Source: Emiliania huxleyi CCMP1516 (taxonomy: Eukaryota; Haptophyta; Isochrysidales; Noelaerhabdaceae). Taken from it: a stretch of DNA of 64,000 nucleotides. How positions within the stretch are numbered: position 1 is the stretch's first letter; every line of letters begins with the position of its first letter. The stretch is taken from contig NW_005197722.1 of assembly GCF_000372725.1 (NCBI RefSeq), positions 212,632-276,631 of the forward strand, in the 5' to 3' direction. The notes beneath the pieces are model-generated. The model saw only the letters and a list, made by a program, of their open reading frames with translations. It did no database searches and was not told the origin of the DNA. Below are positions 12,208-24,363 of the stretch, piece after piece. Made by a program: the position numbers and the translations under genes.

Positions 12208-15197
12208 CGCCTCGACGCCACCCACCGCCGCCGCCTCGCTCGCCGCCTTGCCGAGCGCCGCGAGGAGCAGGGCGCGCTGCGCCGACCCGTTGGGCGCCGT
12301 CAGGCTCGCGCTGCGCCCGTCCTGCCGCACCGCGCTCCCGCGCATCGCGAGCCCGGCCTGGCTCGCCGCCGCGCCTCGCAGCACGAGCGCGGCGGCCGCC
12401 TCGGAGCGGACGTACCCGTTGGCTCGCGCGTCGAACGTCTTGCACCGCCCGTCGACAGAGAGCATCCCCGCGGCGGCGGTGCCAAAGAAGGGCAGCGGGG
12501 ACAGCTTGAGGCTGACCGCGCCGGCGAGCGACAGGCCGCACTCGCCGCCAGCCGCCGCCAGCGCCGCACTGTGCAGCGCCACGAGGCCCGACGCGCAGGC
12601 CGCATCGACGCTCATGCAAGGCCCCTGCAGCCCGAGCGCAAAGGAGACGCGGCCGCAGGCGATGGAGATGGTGTCTCCGGTGACGGCATAGGCGGAGGTT
12701 GAGGCGCCCGCCGGCCTGAGGGAGGCGAGCAGCGCCCAGTCGGGCCGCTCGATGCCGAGGAAGACGCCCGCGTCGCCGCCGAGCAGGCTCGCGCGCCGCT
12801 CGCCCGCGCCGTGCAGCGCCGCGTAGCCCACCTCGAGGAAGAGCCGCTGCTGCGGGTCCATCGCCGCAGCCTCGGCGGGCGAGACGCCAAAGGAGCGGTT
12901 GTCAAAGTGCTTGACGCGGCAGAGGAAGCCGCCGTGCGAGGCGGCCGCGCGCTGCGTCTCGCTCACGCCCTCGTGCTCCTCGACCGACCAGCGAGACGCG
13001 GGCGGTGCGCCGATGGCGTCGGCCAACGCGCTCAGCCCTGCCCACAGGGCGCCGCGCCCACCGCTCGACGCGGGCCAGCGAGCCACGAGGCCTTGCACGG
13101 TGAGAGCCAGCTGGGCCGACGCCGCAGTCGAGGGGGCGGCCGCGGCTACCTCAGTCCCAGAGAGCCGCCCCACCACGTGCGCCGCGATGGCGCGCGCCGA
13201 CGGCTCATCAAAGATGAGCGTCGGTGCGAGGGCGGCGCCCGTGGCCTCTCGGAGGCGGCTCACGGCCTCTGTAGCTCCGAGCGAGTCGATGCCCGCCTCC
13301 ATGAGCGGCGTGTCGGCGGTGAGGCCGCCTGCGCCGGTGAGGTCCTCCAGCACCGACAGCACGACCGCCTCGACGTGCGGCTGGCGCGCCGCGGGAGGCA
13401 GCCGCGAGAGCGCCCTGCCCATCTCGCTCTCCACTACTGGCACGGCGGCGGCGGCGTCGGCTGCGTGCGACGGCGCAAAGGCGGAGAGCGCCTTTGGCAC
13501 GACCGGGAGCACGCCGAGGAAGCGGGGCCAGTCGACGAGGAGCAGCATCTGCACCGCGGGGCCAGCGGCGCCGAGGGACGCCGCCAGGGCGGGGGCAGCC
13601 TCGGCCATGGTGATCAGTCCAAAGCCGGACGCCTGTATCCGCGCATTGATTGACCCCTCCGCCGCCATGCCGACCTCGCCCCACGGGCCCCACTGCACCG
13701 ACGAGGAGGCGAGGCCGACGGCACGCCGCAGCGCGCTCGTGGCGTCGAGGCAGCAGTTGGCAGCCGCGTAGTTGGCCTGGCCAGCGCTGCCGAGCAGGGC
13801 CGCCACCGACGAGAAGAGCACGCACACGTCGAGTGGCGAGGCGGCGCTCGCTCGCTGCAGGCCCCAGCCGCCGACCGCCTTGGGAGCATACACGCGCCGG
13901 AAGGCATGCGCCGTCTGGGAGCGGAGCAGGCCGTCTGCTAGCACGCCCGCCGCGTGCCACACGCCAGCGAGCCGCGCGCCACCATCGCCGCCAGCAGACG
14001 CCCGAGCAGCCAGGCGCCGCACGTCCGCCTCCTCGGCCGCGTCGCACGCCGCAGCCCGCACCGCGCAGCCAGCCAGCGAGGCGAGGCGAGCGCCCTCTGT
14101 TGGCACCACCCGCCCGCCCCGAGAGGCGAGGACCAAGCCCGCCGCCCCTCGATCGCCGAGCCACTTGGCGACGAGCAGGCCGACGCCGCCTGTGCCGCCC
14201 GTCAGCAGCTGGAGGCCACCCACGCCGCTCGAGCCCTCTGGCGGCGCGTCGAGGCGGCTCAGCCGCGGCACCCTCGCCCCGCCATTGCCAGCCACGGCCT
14301 CCGGCTCGGTCGGCGGCAGCGCCGAGGCCGCCGCCACCAGCTTTGCCGCCGAGAGTCCGGCGCCGTCGACGTGCGAGAGGCTGCTGCCCGGCGCCTCGGC
14401 TCTCGCCGTGCGGGCGAGGCCGAGGAGGCCGGCGTGCGAGGGGCGCACGCGTGCGGCGGGGCTGCAGGGCTGCGATCCGCCACTGCTGAGCAGCCACGCA
14501 GGGAGAGGCTGCGAGGCGGGCTGCGAGAGCACGAAGCGGAGGCCCGCCTCGACCGCCGGCAGCGCCGAGGCCTTGGAGGCGGTGGCGAGCGCGACGGCGG
14601 CGGCGGCGGCCTCGAGCGGCAGAGGCGCGGTTGGGAATGAGATGACCGGCCTGGCGCGGGCGCCGAGGACGAGCGTGGGCAGTGTAGCAGCCGGGGCAGC
14701 GATGAGCGGGACGAACTTGATGACGTAGCTGTGAGAGCTAGCAGCAGCCTCTACACTCGCAGCAGCCGCCTCGGCGCTTGGAGCAGCCTCGCGCCACGCG
14801 AAGCGGCGTCGCTTGTAGCAGAGTGGCGCCGGCGCGGCACCGCTCGCGCTTCTGATGGGGGGCCGCCCCTCGAGCACGGCGTGGGCGATGGTGCCGCTGT
14901 ACCCAAACGAGCTCACCCCGACCACGCCCTCCCCTCCCCCCGCCCGCCGTGCCAGCCCCTGCGTCGGCAGCGCCGTCGGCCGCGCCGCCGCGCCGAGCCG
15001 CTCGCCCACGAGCGGGTTGAGCGACCGCAGCTGCGCGTTGCCCAGCCACGTCGAGCAGCCCACCGCCGCCGCCGCCTTGGCCAGCCCAAGCAGCCCCGAC
15101 ACCGGCTCGGCGTGGCCCGCATTCGCCTTGTGCGTCCCGAGGCAGAGAGCCGCGCCGCCCGCGCCTCCCAGCGCCGCGGCGAGGGAGCCCGCCTCGG

Positions 15198-15228
<31 letters not shown>

Positions 15229-18200
15229 CGCCTCGACGCCAGACACCGCCGCCGCCTCGCTCGCCGCCTTGCCCAGCGCCGCGAGGAGCAGGGCGCGCTG
15301 CGCCGACCCGTTGGGCGCCGTCAGGCTCGCGCTGCGCCCGTCCTGCCGCACCGCGCTCCCGCTCATCGCGAGCCCGGCCTGGCTCGCCGCCGCGCCTCGC
15401 AGCACGAGCGCGGCGGCCGCCTCGGAGCGGACGTACCCGTTGGCTCGCGCGTCGAACGTCTTGCACCGCCCGTCGACAGAGAGCATCCCCGCGGCGGCGG
15501 CGCCAAAGAAGGGCAGCGGGGACAGATTGAGGCGGACCGCGCCGGCGAGCGACAGGCCGCACTCGCCGCCACCCGCCGCCAGCGCCGCACTGTGCAGCGC
15601 CACGAGGCCTGATGCGCAGGCCGCATCGACGCTCATGCAAGGCCCCTGCAGCCCGAGCGCAAAGGAGACGCGGCCGCAGGCGATGGAGATGGTGTCTCCG
15701 GTGACGGCATAGGCAGAGGTAGCGGCGCCAGCTGGCCTGAGGGAGGCGAGCAGCGCCCAGTCGGGCCGATCGATGCCGAGAAAGACGCCTGCGTCACCGC
15801 CGAGCAGGCTCGCGCGCCGCTCGCCCGCGCCGTGCAGCGCCGCGTAGCCCACCTCGAGGAAGAGCCGCTGCTGCGGGTCCATCGCCGCCGCCTCGACGGG
15901 TGAGACGCCAAAGGAGCGGTTGTCAAAGTGCTCGACGCGGCAGAGGAAGCCGCCGTGCGAGGCGGCCGCGCGCTGCGTCTCGCTCACGCCCTCGTGCTCC
16001 TCGACCGACCAGCGAGACGCGGGCGGCGCGCCGATGGCGTCGGCCAACGCGCTCAGCCCTGCCCATAGGGCGCCGCGCCCGCCGCTCGACGCGGGCCAGC
16101 GAGCCACGAGGCCTTGCACGGTGAGAGCCAGCTGGGCCGAAGCCACGGTCGAGGGAGCGGCAGCGGCTGCCTCAGTCCCAAAGAGCCGCCACACCACGTG
16201 CGCCGCGATGGCGCGCGCCGACGGCTCGTCAAAGATGAGCGTCGGCGCGAGGGCGGCGCCCGTGGCCTCTCGGAGGCGGCTCACGGCCTCTGTGGCTCCG
16301 AGCGAGTCGATGCCCGCCTCCATGAGCGGCGTGTCGGCGGTGAGGCCGCCTGCGCCGGTGAGGTCCTCCAGCACCGACAGCACGGCCGCCTCGACGTGCG
16401 GCTGGCGCGCCGCGGGAGGCAGCCGCGAGAGCGCCCTGCCCATCTCGCTCTCCACCGCTGGCACGGCGGCGGCGGCGGCGGCTACGTGCGCCGGCGCAAA
16501 GGCGGAGAGCGCCTTTGGCACGACCGGGAGCAGGCCGAGGAAGCGGCTCCAGTCGACGAGGAGCAGCATCTGCACCGCGGGGCCAGCGGCGCCGAGGGAA
16601 GCCGCCAGAGCGGGGGCAGCCTCAGCCATGGTGATCAGTCCAAAGCCGGACGCCTGTATCCGCGCTTTGAGCGACTCCTCCGCCGACATGCCAACCTCGC
16701 CCCACGGGCCCCACTGCACCGACGAGGAGGCGAGGCCAACGGCACGCCGAAGCGAACTCGTGGCGTCGAGGCAGCAGTTGGCAGCCGCGTAGTTGGCCTG
16801 GCCAGGTGCGCCAAGGAGAGCGACATTCGAAGAGAAGAGCACGCACGCGTCGAGCGGCGAGGCGGCGCTCGCTCGCTGCAGGCCCCAGCCGCCGACCGCC
16901 TTGGGAGCATACACGCGCCGGAAGGCCTGCGCCGTCTGGGAGTTCAGACGGCCGGCGCTCTCCACCCTCGCCGCATGCCACATGCCAGCGAGCCGCGCGC
17001 CACCATCGCCGCAAGCAGACGCCCAAGCAACCAGGCACCGCACCTCCGCCTCCTCGGCCGCATCGCACGCCGCAGCCCGCACCGCGTAGCCAGCCAGCGA
17101 GGCGAGGCGAGCGCTCTCTGTCGGCGCCACCCGCCCGCCCCGAGAGGCGAGGACCAAGCCCACCGCCCCTCGATCGCCGAGCCACTCGGCGACGAGCAGG
17201 CCGACGCCGCCCGTGCCGCCCGTCAGCAGCTGGAGGCCGCCCACGCCGCTCGAGCCCTCTGGCGGCGCGTCGAGGCGGCTCAGCCGCGGCACCTTCGCCC
17301 CGCCATTGCCAGCCACGGCCTCCGGCTCGGTCGGCGGCAGCGCCGAGGCCACCGCCACCAGCTCCGCCGTCGAGAGTCCGGCGCCGTCGACATGCGAGAG
17401 GCTGCTGCCCGGCGCCTCGGCTCTCGCCGTGCGGGCGAGGCCGAGGAGGCCGGCGTGCGAGGGGCACACGCGTGCGGCGGGGCTGCAGGGCTGCGATCCG
17501 CCGCTGCTGAGCAGCCACGCAGGGAGAGGCTGCGAGGCGGGCTGCGAGAGCACGAAGCGGAGGCCCGCCTCGACCGCCGGCAGCGCTGAGGCCTTGGAGG
17601 CGGTGGCGAGCGCGACGGCGGCGGCGGCGGCCTCGAGCGGCAGAGGCGCGGTTGGAAGCGAGATGACCGGCCTGGCGTGGGCGCCGAGGACGAGCGTGGG
17701 CAGTGTAGCAGCCGGGGCAGCGATGAGCGGGACGAACTCGGTGACGTAGCTGTGAGAGCTAGCAGCAGCCTCTACACTCGCAGCAGCCGCCCCGGCGCTT
17801 GGAGCAGCCTCGCGCCACGCGAAGCGGCGTCGCTTGTAGCGGAGGAGCGCCGTCTCGGCACCGCTATGGCTGCTGAGAGGGGCCCGCCCCTCGAGCACGG
17901 CGTGGGCGATGGTGCCGCTGTACCCAAACGAGCTCACGCCGCCCCTCCCGCCCGCCGCGGCATCCAGCCCTCGAGCCAGCTGCGTCGGCAGCGCGCAGGC
18001 CGCGCCCTCCACCGCAGAGCCGACGTGCGGGTTGATGCGGCGCAGCTGCGCGTTCGGCGGCGCCTGCGCCTCGAGCAGCCCCGCCGCCAGCCGAAGCAGC
18101 CCCGCCAGCCCTGCCGCAGACTCGGCGTGGCCGCAGTTCGCCTTGAGGCTGCCCACGCAGAGCGGCGGCGACGGCGCGCGCGCAGCCAGCACCGCCGCCG

Positions 18201-21200
18201 CCAGCGAACGCACCTCGATCGGGTCGCCGAGCGGCGTGCCGGTGCCGTGCGCCTCGTAGGCCGAGAGGGCGGCGGGCTCGACGCCTCCGTCGGCGAGGGC
18301 GGCCCGCAGCAGCGCCTGCTGCGCCTGCCCGTTGGGCGCGGTGAGGCTGGCGCTCTTGCCGTCCTGCCGCACGCAGCTGCCACGCAAGACGAGTCCAGCG
18401 CCCCGATGTGGTACAGAAGCTGGCCCGCGCTCGCTAGGTGAAACCAAGACCGCAACCGCGCACCCCTCGCTTCGCGCAAAGCCGTCGGCGCGGCTGTCAA
18501 AGGTGTGGGAGCGGCCGGTGGCCGAGCTCATTCCGGCAGCGGCAATCGAGAGTGTGGTGGCCTGCAAAAGCATCGCGTTGACTCCCGCTGCGAGGTGCTG
18601 CTCGCACTCTCCATGCTGGAGCGCGCGCAGTGCAGAGTGGCAGCCGACTAGGGAGGCGGAGCAAGCCGTCTCAAAAGCCGCACACGGCCCTTGCAGGCCG
18701 AGCACGAAGGACAGGCGGCCACTCGCGATAGAGAGAGTCGAGCTGGTGGCCGTGTAGACGCTGCGCTGGAGCGGGCCAGCTGCCAGCACCTGGCTAAATT
18801 CGGTTTGTGTAATGCCCACCGCAACTCCGACCCCGATTCCCATCAACGAAGCCCTCTCGAAGCCGGTGGCGTGCAGTGCGGCATAGCCGTGCTCGAGCAG
18901 CAGCCGCTGCTGCGGGTCCATTGCTGCCGCCTCCGCCGGAGAGACGTTGAATCGAGCGTTGTCAAAGAGCTCGGCGCCCTGCATAAAGCCGCCGTGGCGA
19001 GCTCGCCGAAGCACCTCAGCACCGTATCCGGGAGGAGAGTGATCGACGTCCCAGCGTGTGGCTGGCACCTCATTGACCAGATCGCAACCAGTCGCGGACG
19101 TGGCCACCAGCCCCTCATAGGAAGCGATGCCGCCCGCAAGAGCACAGCTTGTCCATGTGACAGTGATTTGCTGGAATGACAGCTGATTCTGATATGAGTG
19201 AGATGCGCTAGAGGCCTGTCCCATCAACTGAGCGAGCAGGGCTGCGCCATTAGGGTGTTGAGTAGCAGCAGTCGGCGTCACTCTCGCCGACAGGTGCGCC
19301 TCGAGCTGCCGCAGCGTCGGGAAGTCGAAGACCAGCGTCTCGGGCAGGGAGGCGTCGCCAAGCTTCGACGCCAGCCGCGTGCGCAGCTCGACGGCGCCGA
19401 GCGAGTCGAGGCCCGCCTCCATCAGCGGCGCGTCGGCGTCCACCTCGCCGCCCGCCACCTCGCTCGCCACCGATACCACCACAGCCGCCACGTTGACCGA
19501 GGGGGCGGCGGTGGCGGCGGGGGCCTGCGTGTCGCCGCCGGCGAGGGAGGCGAGCAGCTGCTGAAGCGCGGCGGAGCCGTCTCCAAGCTGCGGCCCTGCA
19601 GCCGCCGGGGCCACCCTCACCGACAGGTGCGCCTCGAGCTGCCGCAGCGTCGGGAAGTCGAAGACCAGCGTCTCGGGCAGGGAGGCGTCGCCGAGCTTCG
19701 ACGCCAGCCGCGTGCGGAGCTCGACGGCGCCGAGCGAGTCGAGGCCCGCCTCCATCAGCGGCGCGTCGGCGTCCACCTCGCCGCCCGCCACCTCGCTCGC
19801 CACCGACGCCACCACAGCCGCCACGTCGACCACGGGGGCGGCGGTGGCGGCAGGGCCCTGCGTGCCGCCGGCGAGGGAGGCGAGGAGCTGCAGCAGCGCA
19901 GGTGATGAGGCCGATGCAGCTTGCATGACGCTCTCTGTCGCTTGAGTAGCAGCCACGTCAGGCGCCCTCAGCTGCACCTCGTCAAACAGCACGTACTCGT
20001 ACTCCCGCCGCCCCAGCACGCCCACCGCCTTGATGCGGTAGCTGCGCGCCGGCGACACGCCCCGCACGCGAGGCGTCCAGTCGAAGCGGCCGTACGTCGC
20101 CGAGAAGCGGTCGCACACCGCCACAAAGTCGGACGGAGGCAGTTGCTCCCGCGCGTCGAGCATGCCTACCAGCGCCGCCGCGTCGACGCGCGCCTCGCCG
20201 CGCACGCGCAGGGCGTACATCGTCGACGCGGCGCCCGAGCCGTACGAGAAGACGCCGATGCGAGAGCCGACCGGCGGCGACGCGTGCAGCAGGAGCGAGG
20301 CGAGGTTGACGTAGGTGGCGGCAGTGTGCATCGGCCCGATGCGCGAGGCGAGGCGGAGCGACGGAGCCACCAGCCGCTCGAACATCGCCTCCACCTCCTC
20401 CTCGCCGACAGAGCCCTCGCCGTGCGCCGCGGCGACGGCGCTCTCAAAAGCGTGCCGCACAAACTTGGGCCCGCCGCCGAGGTGGAAGACGAGGAAGTCG
20501 TGCGCGTCCACAAAGGTGCCGCCGCCCCGCGCCTCGGCCTCGCGCTGGCAGGCGGCGAGGCACGAGAAGTACACCTCCAACGAGCCGGGGCCGTCGATGA
20601 TCGGGCCCATCGTCGGCCAGCCCACCGGCTTGTAGAAGTCCCACTCGTGCACGATGTGGCTCACGCGGCCGGCCTCGAGCGCGAGGGGCGCGTCCGGCCC
20701 GACCAGCATCGCCACGCACGCCGCGCCGTTCATGAAGGGGTACTGCTTGGGCGCGTCGCTCACGTCGGTGCACACGGCGATCGCCCACCGCCCGTCCCAC
20801 GCCGAGCTCTCCACCCAGTTGGTGCACGCGAGCAGCGCCGCCGTGCCGCCGTAGCAGGCGTGGTAGCAGTCGACGCCCTCGACATTGGCGCAGCCGTGCG
20901 GCGCAAAGAGCGCCATCAGGTGGCTCTTCACGCTCTTGGACCGGTCGAGCAGCGACTCGGTCCCCACCTGCAGCATGCCCACGTCCTCGTACCGCAGGCC
21001 CTGCGCCTCGACCAGCCGCCGCACCGCCGTGAGCGCCATCGAGACGACGTCCTCGTCCTCGTCGCACGCGGCCCACTCGGCCATCCGCAGCCCGACCGTG
21101 TACTTGCCCGGCACGCCATGCGCGGTCTCGAGCTCGGCCGCAGAGACGGCGTGGCGAGGCACGTACACCTCGAGCGCGTGCAGGCCGGCGTGGCGGGAGG

Positions 21201-24200
21201 CGGTCTCAGAGGGAGGGTGCGGGCTCGGTAGGAGGGCGGGTGCTGGGGCTGGCGGCGGAGAGGATAGCTTCCGGCGGGCGGCTGCCGCGGTCAGCAGGCG
21301 CTCGCTTGGCGGCTGCAGGGCTCGGAGACGGAGCCCCTCCCGCTTGGCGGTGGGTAAAGCCTGGGGCCGACTGCTCAGCCCTTCAAGAAGCAGCGCCTCG
21401 TTGCTGCGCCTGGCCTCTTGCGCCGCCTCGTCAGCTGCCGGGCGACAGGTGAGCCGCAGCATGTGCCGCACGCCGACCGCCGAGTGCTGCACGAGCCAAT
21501 GCGCAAACTGCAGCGCTCGCTCACCAGCGCCCTCGACCCGCTCGCTCGCAAGGCCCAGCTCTAGAGCTCGAGCCGAGCTCACGGCCCCTTCCTGCAGAAG
21601 GCATTCCGCGTCGTCGGCTTGGAGCAAGTGGAAGGCCACCGCTCGAGTGCACTCACTCTCGCCGTCGAAGGAAAACGCTGCCCCTGCCTGCACGATGCGG
21701 TAGTGCGCTCCGAGGCATGCATGCAGCAGCAGGCCCGCAGCCTGCCCTCGCACACAGCAAACGACGACGACGCCCGCCTCGCTGAGCCTGCTCATCGCGG
21801 CGTCGAGGCGGTGGCACGCCTCGAGAGATAGGCTGGCCGACGGCCCACCCTGCCCCTCCACGCAGAGGACGAGCACTCGCAGGGACGGCGAGAGCTGGTC
21901 CAGAACCAGCATCGCATCGCGCCACAGGCCTCCAACCGACGCGGCAGTCACCTCGAGTCGCGCCACCCGCGAGTCCGCGTCCGCCTCAATCGTCACCTCG
22001 GAGGCTGGCAAGGGCGATGGCGCGCGCAGCCTCGGCGCTGACGAGAGGAAGTGGCGCTCCAGCCGCGCCACCTTGGCATCGAGCTCCTCCCAGCTCCCCA
22101 CAAAGTCGACCAGCCCGAGCCGCTTCGCGGTGGCGGCGTCGATGGCGTCGCCCGTGCAGAAGAGCCACTCGCACGCCGCGGGGCTCAGCCGCCGCCTCGC
22201 CGCGACGCTGACCACGCCGGGCAAGGCGCCGCGCCGGATCTCGGGGAAGGCAAAGGTGGCGTCCGAGTGCGCGAGCACCGCCGTGCCGAGGCAGGGGAAG
22301 AGCATCCCTCCTCCGCGAGTGGCGCCGTGGCAAACCACCACCTTTGGCATCGGCGCGTCGCGAAGCCGCTCGAGCAGCTGGCCAAAGGCGGGCAAGCCGT
22401 CGAGAAAGCTGCCGCTCTCGAGGTTGGCTTGCGACGGGTCGCCGCCGAGGCAGAAGTGCTCAGCGCCCTCCACGCCGCGGAAGATGAGAAGCGCGTTGTC
22501 GGGCCAATCTGGCTCCAGGCCGCCAAGAGAAGCGGGAACGAAAACGGTGTGGACGGTGTACTCGGGCGAGGTGGCGATGGTGGGTGGCTCGAGAAGGAAT
22601 GGCGTCAGATCGAGCGGCGGTGCAGCGTAGGAGTCAGCAACAACAGGAGCCTCGGCAAAAGCACCGCCGTTGGCGAGTCGGCATTCGGCGTGGCCGACAG
22701 CCTCTGCGGCCCGGTGCGCCACGTCGGCTGCGACTCGAGACTGCAGGAGGGCCTGCGCGGCATCTCCTCGAACTATCTCACACGCGACGTCGAAGGCGCG
22801 ACGCTGCGTAGCCTCTACTCCCTCGGCACACACCTCGTTGGCAAGCCGCGCCTCGTGTGCTGCGGTAGCGTCGAGCGTGTCGTTGGTGAGGTAGATGGAG
22901 AGCGCCCGTGCTCGCCCCACCGCGTTTGGAAGGGTCTCCGTGAGCATGCCAAGGCAGCAGACGCCGCGCACGAGGTTTCCGTGCTCGAACGTGGCCTTTG
23001 AGTCGGCCACAATGTAGTCTGCGTGCAGGCAGGCGGCGATGCCGCCGCCAATTAGCTTGCCGTGCACCGCAGCAACCAATGGCACGCCGAGCTTGTACAG
23101 GGCGCCAAAGCCGTCGAACGCCGCCCGGCACCCGAGCGCAACAGCAGCAAGTGGCGCAGCCACCTTCTCCCTTTGAAAGGGGTTGCCGCCGACCGAGAAG
23201 TGCGGGCCCGCGCCCTGGAGCACGATCGCCTTGACGAGCGGGTCACGGCCGATGCTCGCCGCCGCCCCCGCCACGTCCTCGGCGAGCTCCGCCGAGAAGC
23301 TGTTCATGCGCGACGGGTCGTTCAGCTCCACCACCGCCACCTTCGACTCGCCATCGACGTAGAGCCGCACCAGCCGCCTGCCGATGGAGCGTGGCGGATG
23401 GGGAAAGAGCGAGCCCATCGCAACGAGTGCGGCGTCGACAGTCGGCGCGGGCAGGAGCAAGCGGCAGGTCTTCAAGAGCGGAGCGGGAAGAGAGGAGAGG
23501 CGCTGGACGAGGCGGCGAGACTCGGCGGCCGCAGTGGCGGGCGAGAGAGCCGAGTCCACCAGGCCAGCTTGTGCTGCGCCGGACGCCGACAGCGTTGTGG
23601 CTATCACTCTGCCCGCAGGCCGCCTCTTGAGGCGCACAGAGCCCTCTGGCTGCACGGAGAGGGTGAAGGTGGTGTCGGCGACGACTACCGTGGCGGCGTC
23701 GAGGAGGAGGAGCGCGCCCGCGCCGCCCACCGGCCCTCGGCAGAGGAGCACGAGAGGCTCTCGTCGGGCCCGGAGCCATTCACTCAGCTCCTCGCTCGCG
23801 TTGAGGGCGAGGCTTTGCAGCTGGACGAGCGCAGCTGCGTCGGGCAGGCGGCGGAGGCGGCGCAGGGCAGAGGAGGCTCGCATGCTGCCAGCCAGTCTGC
23901 AGCTCGGTGGCAGCCCCTTGCCCTTTGCCTCGTACCAGGGAAAGGCGCGGCGCTTGTACACGAGAGGAGGCAGAGAGAGAGGTAGGGCCGATGCTGCAGG
24001 CGCCGCCTCGAGCACGGCGTGGGCGATGGTGCCGCTGTACCCAAACGAGCTCACCCCGACCACGCCCTCCCCTCCCGCCCGCCGTGCCAGCCCCTGCGTA
24101 GGCAGCGCCGTCGGCCGCGCCGCCGCGCCGAGCCGCTCGCCCACGAGCGGGTTGAGCGACCGCAGCTGCGCGTTGCCCAGCCACGTCGAGCAGCCCACCG

Positions 24201-24332
24201 CCGCCGCCGCCTTGGCCAGCCCAAGCAGCCCCGACACCGGCTCGGCGTGGCCCGCATTCGCCTTGTGCGTCCCGAGGCAGAGAGCCGCGCCGCCCGCGCC
24301 TCCCAGCGCCGCGGCGAGGGAGCCCGCCTCGG

Positions 24333-24363
<31 letters not shown>

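Noticed and set aside
7912-17518. Long open frames on the strand opposite to the PKS, rich in Arg and Ala
   Set aside because: They mirror the GC-rich PKS coding frame on the other strand and have no recognisable domains; the minus-strand PKS explains the sequence.
19960-21200. HCS domain as an ordinary mevalonate-pathway HMG-CoA synthase gene or a thiolase
   Set aside because: It lies in the same frame as PKS domains on both sides, next to tandem ACPs and crotonase domains, and shows HMG-CoA-synthase rather than thiolase motifs.
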